Shown here piece by piece: positions 35,993 to 44,223 of a DNA stretch of 64,000 nt. The notes under the pieces were generated by a model, which was given only the letters and a program-made list of their open reading frames with translations, was not told where the DNA came from and made no database searches. Origin of the DNA: DATJPW01 sp963752855 (GTDB lineage Bacteria > Desulfobacterota > Desulfomonilia > Desulfomonilales > Desulfomonilaceae); assembly GCA_963752855.1 (NCBI GenBank), contig CAVVZX010000037.1, forward strand, positions 1 through 64,000. Reading direction: 5' to 3'. Each line of letters opens with the position of its first letter. Position 1 is the stretch's first letter. The translations under genes and the position numbers were made by a program.

Positions 35993-36880
35993 TTGTCCGG
36001 TGTCACTATGAAGCAATTGTTAGAAGCCGGGGTCCATTTTGGACACCAAACTCGGCGCTGGAACCCAAAAATGAAGGCTTATATTTTTGGGGCCCGAAAC
36101 GGAATCTACATTATTGATCTTCAAAAGACAGTTCGTCTGTTCAAACGAGCATATTCATTCGTGCAGGAAACCGTCGCATCAGGCGGTAGCGTGCTTTTCG
36201 TAGGAACCAAAAAGCAGGCCCAGGACGCTATCTATGAAGAGGCGACGAGGGCCAATCAATTCTTCGTCAACCAACGTTGGCTCGGCGGGATGCTCACTAA
36301 CTTTTCCACAATAAAGCAAAGCATCGACAGGATGAACACTATAGGCGCAGTATTGGAGAGACCTGAGGACACTAACTATACCAAAAAAGAACTTGGCATG
36401 CTGAAGAGGCAATTTGACAAACTTAATAAGGATCTCTCGGGTATTCGGGACATGCGGAAACGCCCGGCGGCGTTGTTCATCGTTGATCCTAAGAAGGAAA
36501 ATATCGCGGTCAAGGAAGCTAATAAGCTGAAAATTCCCATTGTCGGCATAGTTGACACCAATTGTGATCCGGACGAGATCGATTACATAATCCCGGGCAA
36601 CGATGACGCTATCCGGGCGATTCGTCTTTTCGCCGCGCGGGTAGCCGATGCCTGCATCGAAGGAAGGACAATGTACGAGGCTTCCTTGAAAGAAGATGTA
36701 GGCGAAGCCCCGATAACCGTCGAAACCAAGCCGGAAGAATACCCCGTGGTGGAAGAGGAAGAAGCGAAGACTGCGACTGCTGAAGCCGAGAAACCCGTCG
36801 AGGGGGAAGAAGCTTCGGGACAAGCAAAGGAAGAAAAGTCTGAGGGTGAAGAGCCCGAAGGACATACAGCCCAGGCCTAG
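35993..36880 (+). CDS. rpsB: 30S ribosomal protein S2
   Basis: 295 residues. S2 signatures MKQLLEAGVHFGHQTRRWNP (residues 6-25), FVNQRWLGGMLTNF (about 92-105) and PALFIVDPKKENIAV-type sequence, ending in an Asp-rich region IIPGNDDAIRAIRLF. The C-terminus (from about residue 230) is an acidic, Glu/Ala/Lys-rich extension longer than in E. coli S2, as often seen in deltaproteobacteria. TTG start at 35993, because AAAGGAG lies 8 bases upstream and the product then begins MSGVTMKQ; ATG 36008 would be too far. First gene of the intact housekeeping block. Confidence 0.97.
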   Translation: MSGVTMKQLLEAGVHFGHQTRRWNPKMKAYIFGARNGIYIIDLQKTVRLFKRAYSFVQETVASGGSVLFVGTKKQAQDAIYEEATRANQFFVNQRWLGGMLTNFSTIKQSIDRMNTIGAVLERPEDTNYTKKELGMLKRQFDKLNKDLSGIRDMRKRPAALFIVDPKKENIAVKEANKLKIPIVGIVDTNCDPDEIDYIIPGNDDAIRAIRLFAARVADACIEGRTMYEASLKEDVGEAPITVETKPEEYPVVEEEEAKTATAEAEKPVEGEEASGQAKEEKSEGEEPEGHTAQA

Positions 36881-36984
36881 TATCCACGAAAGTAGGCAGA
36901 TTTCGAACCGGCGGGACGGGCATCATTGGTGAGACGACCCGCTTCATTTTTTCGCGTGAAATAATTCGGTGTAGGAGATATCCG

Positions 36985-37584
36985 ATGGAAATATCAGCAA
37001 AACTGGTGAAAGATCTCCGGGAGAAGACCGGTCTCGGAATGATGGACTGCAAGAAAGCATTGCAGGAAACCAAGGGTGACATGGATAAAGCGATAGATTA
37101 CCTCCGCACGAAAGGCGCACTCAAAGCAGCCAAGCGAGAGGGCCGCGCCACCTCCGAGGGCAGGATAGGGTCTTACATCCACACGAATGGCAAGATCGGT
37201 GTGCTGGTCGAACTCAAGTGTGAAAGCGACTTTGTGGCCAAGACCGATCAATTCGCGGTGCTGAATAAAGACCTATGCATGCAAGTGGCTGCTTCCGCGC
37301 CGCGCTGGGTTTCTCCGGAAGACGTCCCGGCAGAGGTTGTCGCTAAAGAGAAAGAGATTTACATGATCCAGGCGAAAGAAGCGGGTAAGCCTGACAAAAT
37401 GTTGGAGAAGATTGCTGAGGGCAAGCTGAAGAAGTTTTACTCGGAAGTATGTCTTTTGGAGCAAAGTTTTGTCAAAGAGCCCGACAAAACAGTGGGAAAT
37501 CTGATCAAAGAGTACATAGCCCAACTGGGTGAAAATATCAGCATAGGCCGTTTCGTTCGTTTTCAATTGGGCGAAAGCCAGTAA
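36985..37584 (+). CDS. tsf: Translation elongation factor Ts
   Basis: Nucleotide-exchange factor for EF-Tu. The N-terminal UBA-like domain carries the signature TGLGMMDCKKALQETKGD (about residues 13-30), followed by SYIHTNGKIGVLVELKCESDFVAK. At 199 residues it is the short form lacking one of the two core subdomains of the E. coli protein (about 283 residues), which is common in this group. A GTAGGAG site precedes the ATG. Downstream of rpsB by 104 bases, and 4 bases before pyrH. Confidence 0.97.
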   Translation: MEISAKLVKDLREKTGLGMMDCKKALQETKGDMDKAIDYLRTKGALKAAKREGRATSEGRIGSYIHTNGKIGVLVELKCESDFVAKTDQFAVLNKDLCMQVAASAPRWVSPEDVPAEVVAKEKEIYMIQAKEAGKPDKMLEKIAEGKLKKFYSEVCLLEQSFVKEPDKTVGNLIKEYIAQLGENISIGRFVRFQLGESQ

Positions 37585-37588
37585 ACTC

Positions 37589-38302
37589 ATGAATTCCGGT
37601 GGTTACCGTCGCGCTCTGTTGAAGATATCCGGCGAAGCTTTCGCCGGCGACCGCGGCCACGGGTGGGACACACCCAAAATCGCTTGGATTGCCGGGCAGA
37701 TAGCCCGAGCGCACAGCGATGGGCGTCAAATAGGAATCGTGGTCGGCGGCGGAAACATCTTGCGTGGATCGGATGCCGCCTCACTCGGCGTTCCGGTTCT
37801 TGTCGCGGATCAGATGGGCATGATAGCGACAGTCCTCAACGCCATGGCCTTACGCTCCGCCCTCGAGGTCGCAGGCGTCACAGCGTATGTGATGTGCGCA
37901 TTTCCGGTGGGGAGTTACGTGCAGGTCTTCGATATGGAGAAAGCTTTGAATCATATCGAAGGGGGCCATGTGGTGATTTTTGCGGGCGGAACAGGCAACC
38001 CTTGTTTTACGACGGATTCTGCGGCGGCTCTGAGAGCTGTGGAAATAAACGCTGAAATAATGATTAAAGCGACTCAGGTGCGAGGGGTCTTTGACAAAGA
38101 TCCTAAGGAGCATCCTGACGCGGTGTTCTTTGAGAAGATCAGTCCCGAGGAAGTGTTGGCAAGGCGATTGGGAGTCATTGACGCGACTTCCATCGAGATT
38201 CTGGGCAGGAAGAAAATCCCTGTTGTCGTGCTAAGCCTTCATGAAGATGGAAATATAGTCAGGGCGCTTTCCGGAGAAAAGATAGGAACCGTAATAGCCT
38301 GA
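37589..38302 (+). CDS. pyrH: Uridylate (UMP) kinase
   Basis: Phosphorylates UMP to UDP in pyrimidine synthesis. 237 residues of the amino-acid-kinase fold: LLKISGEAFAG at residues 9-19, the glycine loop IGIVVGGGNILRG, DQMGMIATVLNAMALRSALE, and the C-terminal GTGNPCFTTDSAAALRA and TQVRGVFDKDPK nucleotide-binding regions. Length and motifs are typical and the gene is intact. The order tsf-pyrH-frr is conserved across proteobacteria. Confidence 0.96.
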   Translation: MNSGGYRRALLKISGEAFAGDRGHGWDTPKIAWIAGQIARAHSDGRQIGIVVGGGNILRGSDAASLGVPVLVADQMGMIATVLNAMALRSALEVAGVTAYVMCAFPVGSYVQVFDMEKALNHIEGGHVVIFAGGTGNPCFTTDSAAALRAVEINAEIMIKATQVRGVFDKDPKEHPDAVFFEKISPEEVLARRLGVIDATSIEILGRKKIPVVVLSLHEDGNIVRALSGEKIGTVIA

Positions 38303-38375
38303 CATTCGTTACCAGGAGAACTTGGCGTCACTCAATGATTTGCGGCAAGGGCGCCCAAGCAATTGAGAGGGAAGC

Positions 38376-38933
38376 ATGATCGACGATCTTCATAAAGAGA
38401 CCAAAGCTTCAATGGAAAGTGCGGCGGAGGCTTTCCGGAAGGAACTCAAACGAATCCGAACCGGCAGAGCGTCGCTGGCTCTACTGGATGGCATTATGGT
38501 GCAATACTACGGCTCCGCGACTCCTATTAATCAACTGGCTACGCTTTCCATCCCGGAGCCTCGGCAGATAGTCATCCAGCCGTGGGACCAGGGCGCTCTT
38601 GGGGAAATTGAGAGGTCTATTCTCAAATCGGAACTGGGTTTAACGCCGACAAATGACGGCAAAGTGGTCAGAATAGTCTTGCCTCCCCTCACCGCGGACA
38701 GACGCAAAGATTTAGTCAAACTTGTGCATAAAATAGGAGAAGAATTCAAGGTCCAGGTTCGCAACCATAGACGTGACGCCAATGAGACGCTGAAAGAATT
38801 GAAAAAGGAAAAAGAGATTTCCGAAGACGATCAGCATAAAGCCCAGGAACTGGTTCAAAAGACCACCGATCAATATATAGCCAAGATGGACAGTATAATG
38901 GCGGAAAAAGAAGCTGAGATTATGGAGATCTGA
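38376..38933 (+). CDS. frr: Ribosome recycling factor
   Basis: 185 residues, splits post-termination ribosomes with EF-G. Family motifs: RTGRASLALLDGIMVQYYGS (about residues 30-49), LSIPEPRQIVIQPWD, and the C-terminal helical arm with RRDANETLKELKKE and QELVQKTTDQYIAKMD. GGGAAGC-type ribosome-binding sequence upstream. Intact, between pyrH and uppS. Confidence 0.97.
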   Translation: MIDDLHKETKASMESAAEAFRKELKRIRTGRASLALLDGIMVQYYGSATPINQLATLSIPEPRQIVIQPWDQGALGEIERSILKSELGLTPTNDGKVVRIVLPPLTADRRKDLVKLVHKIGEEFKVQVRNHRRDANETLKELKKEKEISEDDQHKAQELVQKTTDQYIAKMDSIMAEKEAEIMEI

Positions 38934-39037
38934 CGCGGCTTGCCGAGTATCATAACTTTCAGTGGGTTCAGTGGGACCTACGGGCTCACAAGATACCTTC
39001 GACCTATTGATTTCGTCCTAGAATTTGGGAGAACCTA

Positions 39038-39793
39038 TTGACTTCAGCTTCAGAGCGACCCCCCGATTGGCCTGACCATGTAGCCATCATCATGGATGGT
39101 AACGGCCGCTGGGCAAAGCGACGCAAATTGCCGCGGCTTGAAGGTCATCGGCAAGGCGCCAAGAGCGTTAGAAGAGCCGTCGAATTTTGTCGTCGTAACG
39201 GCATAGAATTTCTCACGCTCTACGCATTTTCCACGGAAAATTGGCGTCGGCCTCGCAGCGAAGTCGCCGGATTGATGAAATTACTTTCTCAATTCATTGA
39301 TTCGGAGTTGAACGAGCTTCACGCAAACAATATCCGGGTGAGGACTATTGGAGATCTGGGCCGCTTGCCTACTGAACTGATTGCAAAAATACGGAATGCC
39401 GTCGAGAAAACGCGTGATAACCAAAAGATGACTCTAAATATTGCTCTCTCGTACGGAGGGCGTCAGGACATAATTTCCGCGAGTCTCAAAATAGCGGCCT
39501 CAATCCAATCAAAGGCGCTGACGAAAGAGGACATCACTGAAGAGCTGTATTCCGAATTCTTGGACACCCAGGGACTTCCGGACCCGGACCTTCTCATCCG
39601 CACCGGTGGCGAAATGCGTATAAGCAATTTCCTCCTGTGGCAACTTGCGTACGCCGAACTCTATTTCACTCCGGTCCTGTGGCCCGATTTCGACGACGAT
39701 ACTTTCATGGAAGCGATTAACGCGTATCGTTCCAGGCAACGCAGATTCGGCATGATCTCCGAGCAAATCGAGGTCGGTGAAGGGATTTCTTGA
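39038..39793 (+). CDS. uppS: Isoprenyl transferase (undecaprenyl diphosphate synthase)
   Basis: Elongates farnesyl diphosphate to the C55 lipid carrier used in peptidoglycan and O-antigen synthesis. 251 residues. Catalytic Asp in VAIIMDGNGRWAKRR (about residues 16-30), FSTENWRRP, ALSYGGRQDI and the family signature LLIRTGGEMRISNFLLWQ followed by YAELYFTP. TTG start (39038) with GGGAGA 6 to 7 bases upstream. Its TGA overlaps the cdsA ATG (TGATG), so translation is coupled. Confidence 0.96.
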   Translation: MTSASERPPDWPDHVAIIMDGNGRWAKRRKLPRLEGHRQGAKSVRRAVEFCRRNGIEFLTLYAFSTENWRRPRSEVAGLMKLLSQFIDSELNELHANNIRVRTIGDLGRLPTELIAKIRNAVEKTRDNQKMTLNIALSYGGRQDIISASLKIAASIQSKALTKEDITEELYSEFLDTQGLPDPDLLIRTGGEMRISNFLLWQLAYAELYFTPVLWPDFDDDTFMEAINAYRSRQRRFGMISEQIEVGEGIS

Positions 39794-40605
39794 TGTTGCG
39801 TGATCGCTTAATTACTGCGGCGATCGCCATTGCGATTCTAGTTCCCATTCTAATATTCGGTGGTGTTGAAGGGGTAGCGCTACTTGTCCTGGTTTGTTCC
39901 GCTGTGGCGGTCTCGGAACTCTCAAGTCACCTTTCCGCTTTCAAAGAACCTGTCAGCCGGGTGTTTCTGTTTCTTGTCGGGTTCTTCATTTTGGCGGGCT
40001 TTTACCTTGCGCCTCTCGACAAGACTTTGGCGGTAGTTGTCTGGTACCCACTTATAATACTGTTGCTCCATCTATTTCTCTACAACGTGATCGAAAATAC
40101 AATTGATTCGGTTGTTCAGATGATCTTCGTGACGGCCTACATTGTTGTCCCGTTAGGGCACGCAATTTTGTTGGGTCGCGTGCATATGGGTACCGTATGG
40201 ATCTTTTTTGTTCTTGTGGTGGTTTGTCTTGGTGACACCGGCGCTTATTTAATGGGCAAATATCTTGGTAAACATCGATTCTCGACGCGTATCAGCCCGG
40301 CCAAGACGGTCGAAGGCATTTTCGGGGGAGTAGTCGGAAATTTCACCGGGATGCTGGCCATGAAGCTCGTTGTCCCGCAACTACCGGCATATCACCTGCT
40401 TATTCTCTTAACTCTGGTGATTGGCGTGGTAGCGCCTCTGGGTGACCTGTGCGCATCCATGATAAAAAGAAGGCTGGAGATAAAGGATTTCGGCTCGCTG
40501 TTGCCCGGCCACGGAGGAATCATGGATCGGGCCGACAGTCTCATCTTCGCTTTTCCCGTCACATATCATCTTCTTCTGTTTGCGGGCTTCGCAGCGGTAT
40601 CATGA
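39793..40605 (+). CDS. cdsA: Phosphatidate cytidylyltransferase
   Basis: Makes CDP-diacylglycerol from phosphatidate and CTP. 270 residues, about eight membrane spans, with DTGAYLMGKYLGKHRFSTRI, SPAKTVEGIFGG and the C-terminal CDS signature KRRLEIKDFGSLLPGHGG followed by IMDRADS. Start ATG 39793 overlaps the uppS stop by one base; the TTG three bases earlier is less likely. Its stop overlaps the dxr start (ATGA). Intact. Confidence 0.95.
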   Translation: MLRDRLITAAIAIAILVPILIFGGVEGVALLVLVCSAVAVSELSSHLSAFKEPVSRVFLFLVGFFILAGFYLAPLDKTLAVVVWYPLIILLLHLFLYNVIENTIDSVVQMIFVTAYIVVPLGHAILLGRVHMGTVWIFFVLVVVCLGDTGAYLMGKYLGKHRFSTRISPAKTVEGIFGGVVGNFTGMLAMKLVVPQLPAYHLLILLTLVIGVVAPLGDLCASMIKRRLEIKDFGSLLPGHGGIMDRADSLIFAFPVTYHLLLFAGFAAVS

Positions 40606-41765
40606 AGGTCATATCCATACTCGGCTCCACAGGCTCCATAGGCGCCCAAACCCTCGAAATAGCGCGCCTCCATCCCGACCTGTTCAAGGTCGCCTCACTG
40701 GCGGCCGGCGGTAATATACAATTGCTTGAGCAACAGGTGAGAGAGTTCAAACCGGAGCTGGTTTGCTGCCGGGATTCGAACGCCGCCGCAGAATTGAAAC
40801 GGTCCTTGAACGATTATTTGCCGTCACTGCGGATTGAGCATTCTCTTGAAGGGCTGATTGCGGCTGCGACCTTTCCTGCCGCGGACCTTGTGGTCGCCGG
40901 CCTACCAGGAAGCGCAGGGTTATTGCCGACATTTGCAGCCGTCGAAATGGGCAAAGATGTAGCGTTGGCCACCAAAGAAGTCTTGGTAATGGCCGGCGGC
41001 TTATTCATGGAGAAGATCAGACAAAAAGGCGCTCAATTGTTGCCCGTAGACTCGGAGCAATCAGCCATATTTCAATGCCTGCAAGGCAATGGCGGGGCTG
41101 AGATACAGCGCATCATTCTCACCGCCTCCGGGGGCCCTTTCCGAGACCTGCCGCCATCCGAGCTCGCGCAGGTGACCAAAGATCAGGCCCTCCATCATCC
41201 ACGTTGGAAAATGGGCCCCAAAGTAACCATCGACTCAGCTACTCTCATGAACAAAGGTCTTGAAGTAATCGAAGCAAGATGGCTCTTCAACGTGCCCGCA
41301 GAACGGATCGAAGTGGTGATTCATCCGCAGAGCATCGTCCATTCCATGGTGGAATTTGTCGATGGTTCGATCATGGCTCAATTAGGCGCCACGGACATGA
41401 GAATACCGATTAGTTATGCATTGGCGTTTCCGGAAAGGATAAATTCCGGGACGCCTCGCGTCAGTTTTCCGGATCTTGGCTCGCTGACGTTTATGGAACC
41501 GGATTTTCAGAAATTCCCGCTCCTGCGGGCCGCATTCTCGGTTCTGGAGCAAGGCGACACCGCCTCGCCCATAATTCTTAACGCTGCTGACGAAGTCGCA
41601 GTGGAACTTTTTCTTGCCGGGAAAATACCCTTCGACCGCATTGCCGGAATCGTGCTCGAATCCTTGCAGAGCGTCCCATCGACCCGGACCGATACACTCG
41701 AAGAAATTATGAGTTTTCATGAGGAAGTGGTTGAAAAGGTCCGGGGCCGGTGGGGGCGCGGATAA
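40602..41765 (+). CDS. dxr: 1-deoxy-D-xylulose-5-phosphate reductoisomerase
   Basis: Second step of the MEP isoprenoid pathway. 387 residues. NADPH-binding ISILGSTGSIGAQTLE at residues 4-19, ATKEVLVMAGG, the metal/substrate loop LLPVDSEQSAIFQCL and ASGGPFRDL, then HPRWKMGPKVTIDSATLMNK. Start chosen at ATG 40602, 4-base overlap with cdsA; upstream in-frame codons belong to cdsA in another frame. In related genomes rseP follows; here the sequence turns anomalous immediately after the stop. Confidence 0.95.
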   Translation: MKVISILGSTGSIGAQTLEIARLHPDLFKVASLAAGGNIQLLEQQVREFKPELVCCRDSNAAAELKRSLNDYLPSLRIEHSLEGLIAAATFPAADLVVAGLPGSAGLLPTFAAVEMGKDVALATKEVLVMAGGLFMEKIRQKGAQLLPVDSEQSAIFQCLQGNGGAEIQRIILTASGGPFRDLPPSELAQVTKDQALHHPRWKMGPKVTIDSATLMNKGLEVIEARWLFNVPAERIEVVIHPQSIVHSMVEFVDGSIMAQLGATDMRIPISYALAFPERINSGTPRVSFPDLGSLTFMEPDFQKFPLLRAAFSVLEQGDTASPIILNAADEVAVELFLAGKIPFDRIAGIVLESLQSVPSTRTDTLEEIMSFHEEVVEKVRGRWGRG

Positions 41766-43042
41766 AGAGTGTCATTGCTACTCAGGCGGAGGGGCACGTT
41801 TCAAGCCTGCCCTGACCGTGATGCCTACCCATGTGTTGGTGGTAAGGAAAAACTAGCAACAAAGCGTGCGTCTGTCTCCACTGCCTCCAGGTAGATGGTG
41901 ACACTCCCTAAGGAGATGTGTACAAAGCGAGCAAAACAACGGTAGCAGATGACCGCTAGGGACCTACTCGGAGATGGTGCGCTGGAGTCTACAGAAGAGC
42001 GTCCAGTGCGGCCTAGTCCACCCGCCCCAGGGGGTTGCGACACACCACGTGGCATGCGCCACAAGGACCCTAGACTCCAGGTTGTCCAGGCCTGGTACGA
42101 CCACCGCGGGATAGGACCTCCCAGTCACTACACTGAAGCGCAAACGGCAGCGAGCACGTAGTCGAAAGGCGCCGTCGCCAGTGAGCAGCTCTGATGGTAT
42201 CGCCGGGACAACAGCGACTACAAGAGGAACACAACGAGGATGAGCAGCCGCTAACGCAGCACTGACCAACAACTCCAGAAGCGCTGCAGTCGGCAGTGTA
42301 CCAGGGGAAGACCCAGGCTACGGGCCAGCGTGACGGTTGACCACCACACACAGCACATACTGCGGCAGACGGCAGACGAAGGGGAGAAACCCGAAGCGCA
42401 GACAGACAAGACAGAGAACACAAAGAGACAGGAGGAGACGAAGAAGAAGAGACAGCCAAGGCTGAACAAACACGAACACGCCAGGAGAGCCGAACAACCG
42501 CCTGACCCGGCAAGAACGAAGGAGGAGCGGAGAAGAGAGGAGCCAGGCCGGCAAAGCCCGGGCACTAGGACAGAGAACACGAGAACAACAAGAACAGAAC
42601 CGGAGCGCACAACCACGCAAGGCAAAGGCGAACGAGGACGCGCACAACGAACACGGACCACAGGGACACAGACAGGAGACAAAGACAAGGCAAACAAGCA
42701 GACACAGAGACAGCAAAAAGAGAGCGGACAGCACAGACACAAGGAGAGGGACAAAACAGGCGAGCGAGAGACACAACAGAAGAGCGAAGCAAACAGAGCG
42801 AGACAGAGAAAGAGCGCAGCGACACAAGAAGAAGCAAAACGGCCGGCCAGCGAGCAGACGCGGCAGAGAACAGAGACCGGACGAGGACGACGAAGGCGGC
42901 CAGCGCCCGACAACGCGAAAAACAAAAGAAACGCAGCCGAGAAGGGAAAGAAGGAAGAAAGGAAAAAAAAGGAGGAAAAAAGGAAAAAAAGAGAAAAGAA
43001 AAAAAAAAAAAAAAAAAAAGAAAGAAAGAAAAAGGGCACAGG
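41766..43042. other. Anomalous sequence with progressive T loss ending in T-free and poly-A DNA
   Basis: By hand count, T falls from 14 per 60 bases (41821-41880) to 10, 10, 8, 9, 6, 7, 8 and 5, then to 1 per 60 from 42361, and from 42567 to 43042 there is no T at all (476 bases). The last 100 bases are almost pure A/G with a run of about 20 A. T reappears at 43043 and an intact gene begins at once. Long open frames here exist only because every stop codon needs a T on that strand. No gene, repeat or RNA recognised. Most likely a bad read or bridge between contigs; a real extreme-skew element is possible. Confidence 0.75.
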
Positions 43043-43047
43043 TTCAT

Positions 43048-43800
43048 TCAGCTCCTCTCTGCACGCATCGCGAGCTCTTTTTGTATCTCCTCCTGCTGAA
43101 AATGTTGCGGATCATCAAGATAATGTCTGAGAGTTTCCCATTCAGTCGGATTCATGACGTTTTCCAACAGCGCAAGGCCGGCCGTTTTAAAGGATATAAG
43201 GCTCAGCAGTTCTATCCCCTGTCTTCGGGCCGCTTCCGCTCCGCCCTGTTCTCGATCCAAGACGACAATGACCTTCTTGCACTCTATATTGGCAAGTTCT
43301 CTTTTTCTGATTTCATATTTTACCTGTTCAAGCGCGACTTCTTTGCTGTCGAAACGGGTAACCAGATCATCCACCAGTGCGATCCTGTCACCGGAAACGA
43401 GTTCGCCTTCGAGCAGGGAATGCTCTCCGTAACGGGTTATAGCTTCTTGAAATGATGCCGCTGATTTGACGTTTTCCATCTTTCTCGTAAACCCCGCGGG
43501 GATGCCTCCCGCCAAGGCCATTCCGGCCGCAATCGGAACGCCGGCCATAGCAATCCCGATTACTCTGTTGATTTCCGGGGCTTCTTCACGCACCATGCGG
43601 GCCATGGATCTGCACACCTTTTCAAAGACGTCCGGATAAGACGCCAAAGGCCGTAACTGTATGTACAGGGGGCTGTACAAGCCGGAAACAAGAGTCCAGC
43701 CTTGTGGCCGGTCACGATAGAAAGTGCGGATCATCCTGTGCTGATAGAGGAGTATCAGGATCTCCTTGGCTGCCTCTGCTTTTTCATTTGCCCAGGCCAT
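43048..43800 (-). CDS. pyrE: Orotate phosphoribosyltransferase-like protein
   Basis: 250 residues. The PRPP-binding motif reads RIALVDDLVTRFDSK (about residues 137-151), and the OPRT-typical KKVIVVLDREQGGAEAARRQG with GIELLSLISF follows. The N-terminus has SGLYSPLYIQLRPL, matching the substrate-proximal SGxxSPxY region. OPRT joins orotate and PRPP to form OMP. The PRPP loop lacks the usual TTG pattern, so a related phosphoribosyltransferase is conceivable. The stop lies 5 bases beyond the end of the anomalous T-free sequence, so the gene is complete. Orientation is opposite to the dxr block. Confidence 0.8.
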   Translation of the reverse strand: MAWANEKAEAAKEILILLYQHRMIRTFYRDRPQGWTLVSGLYSPLYIQLRPLASYPDVFEKVCRSMARMVREEAPEINRVIGIAMAGVPIAAGMALAGGIPAGFTRKMENVKSAASFQEAITRYGEHSLLEGELVSGDRIALVDDLVTRFDSKEVALEQVKYEIRKRELANIECKKVIVVLDREQGGAEAARRQGIELLSLISFKTAGLALLENVMNPTEWETLRHYLDDPQHFQQEEIQKELAMRAERS

Positions 43801-44223
43801 TTTCGTATGCTCCGTCCGGAATTGGTGGAATGTTTAAGGGATCTTCTTCTATCAGCCGGACACGGTCCCGAAAATCTCCGTTTCTTGTCAAGCGAATATT
43901 TGTACCCGCGACAGTCATTTACGCACGGCACGGATCTATCATGGCGAGGAGTGGATGGTGGGACAGGCTTCCAGCCTGTCTATTCGAAAATGACGGGCAG
44001 GATGCCCGTCCCACCGGCAATCCCTCAAGCCGGGAGATTGCTTCGCTCCGCTCGCAATGATATGCAGCGGACGAATTCTCGGCCCGGCGGCTCGTGAGAG
44101 GCGCCAGCCGCCAAACGCCGTTCAGCGGCTCGCTGCGCCTGGATACTGTTGACTAAAACCCGCGCATCATGTAACAAAAGGGTTTCACTTCCGAATTTGC
44201 CCAGGTCGGCAAGGACTAATTTT
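43801..44223. other. Intergenic region with dispersed repeat
   Basis: About 420 bases between divergently placed pyrE and the fusion gene. The centre is repeat copy B (43938-44062). No gene supportable. An in-frame extension of the fusion gene to 44149 is possible but the ATG at 44224 fits the family better. Confidence 0.5.
43938..44062. repeat. Dispersed ~124-bp repeat, copy B
   Basis: Same order as copy A at 18524: GGCGAGGAGTG, GGTGGGACAGGCTTCCAGCC, ATGACGGGCAGGATGCCCGTC, then GGGAGATTGCTTCGCTCCGC and CTCGCAATGA. The inner hairpin differs (CTTCCAG against CGTCTCG) while remaining paired. Confidence 0.7.

Noticed and set aside
42251..43130. Long open frames on both strands (266 aa on plus; Cys/Leu/Ser/Phe-rich on minus)
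   Set aside because: All lie in the T-depleted sequence, where stop codons cannot occur on the plus strand; composition, not coding, keeps them open.
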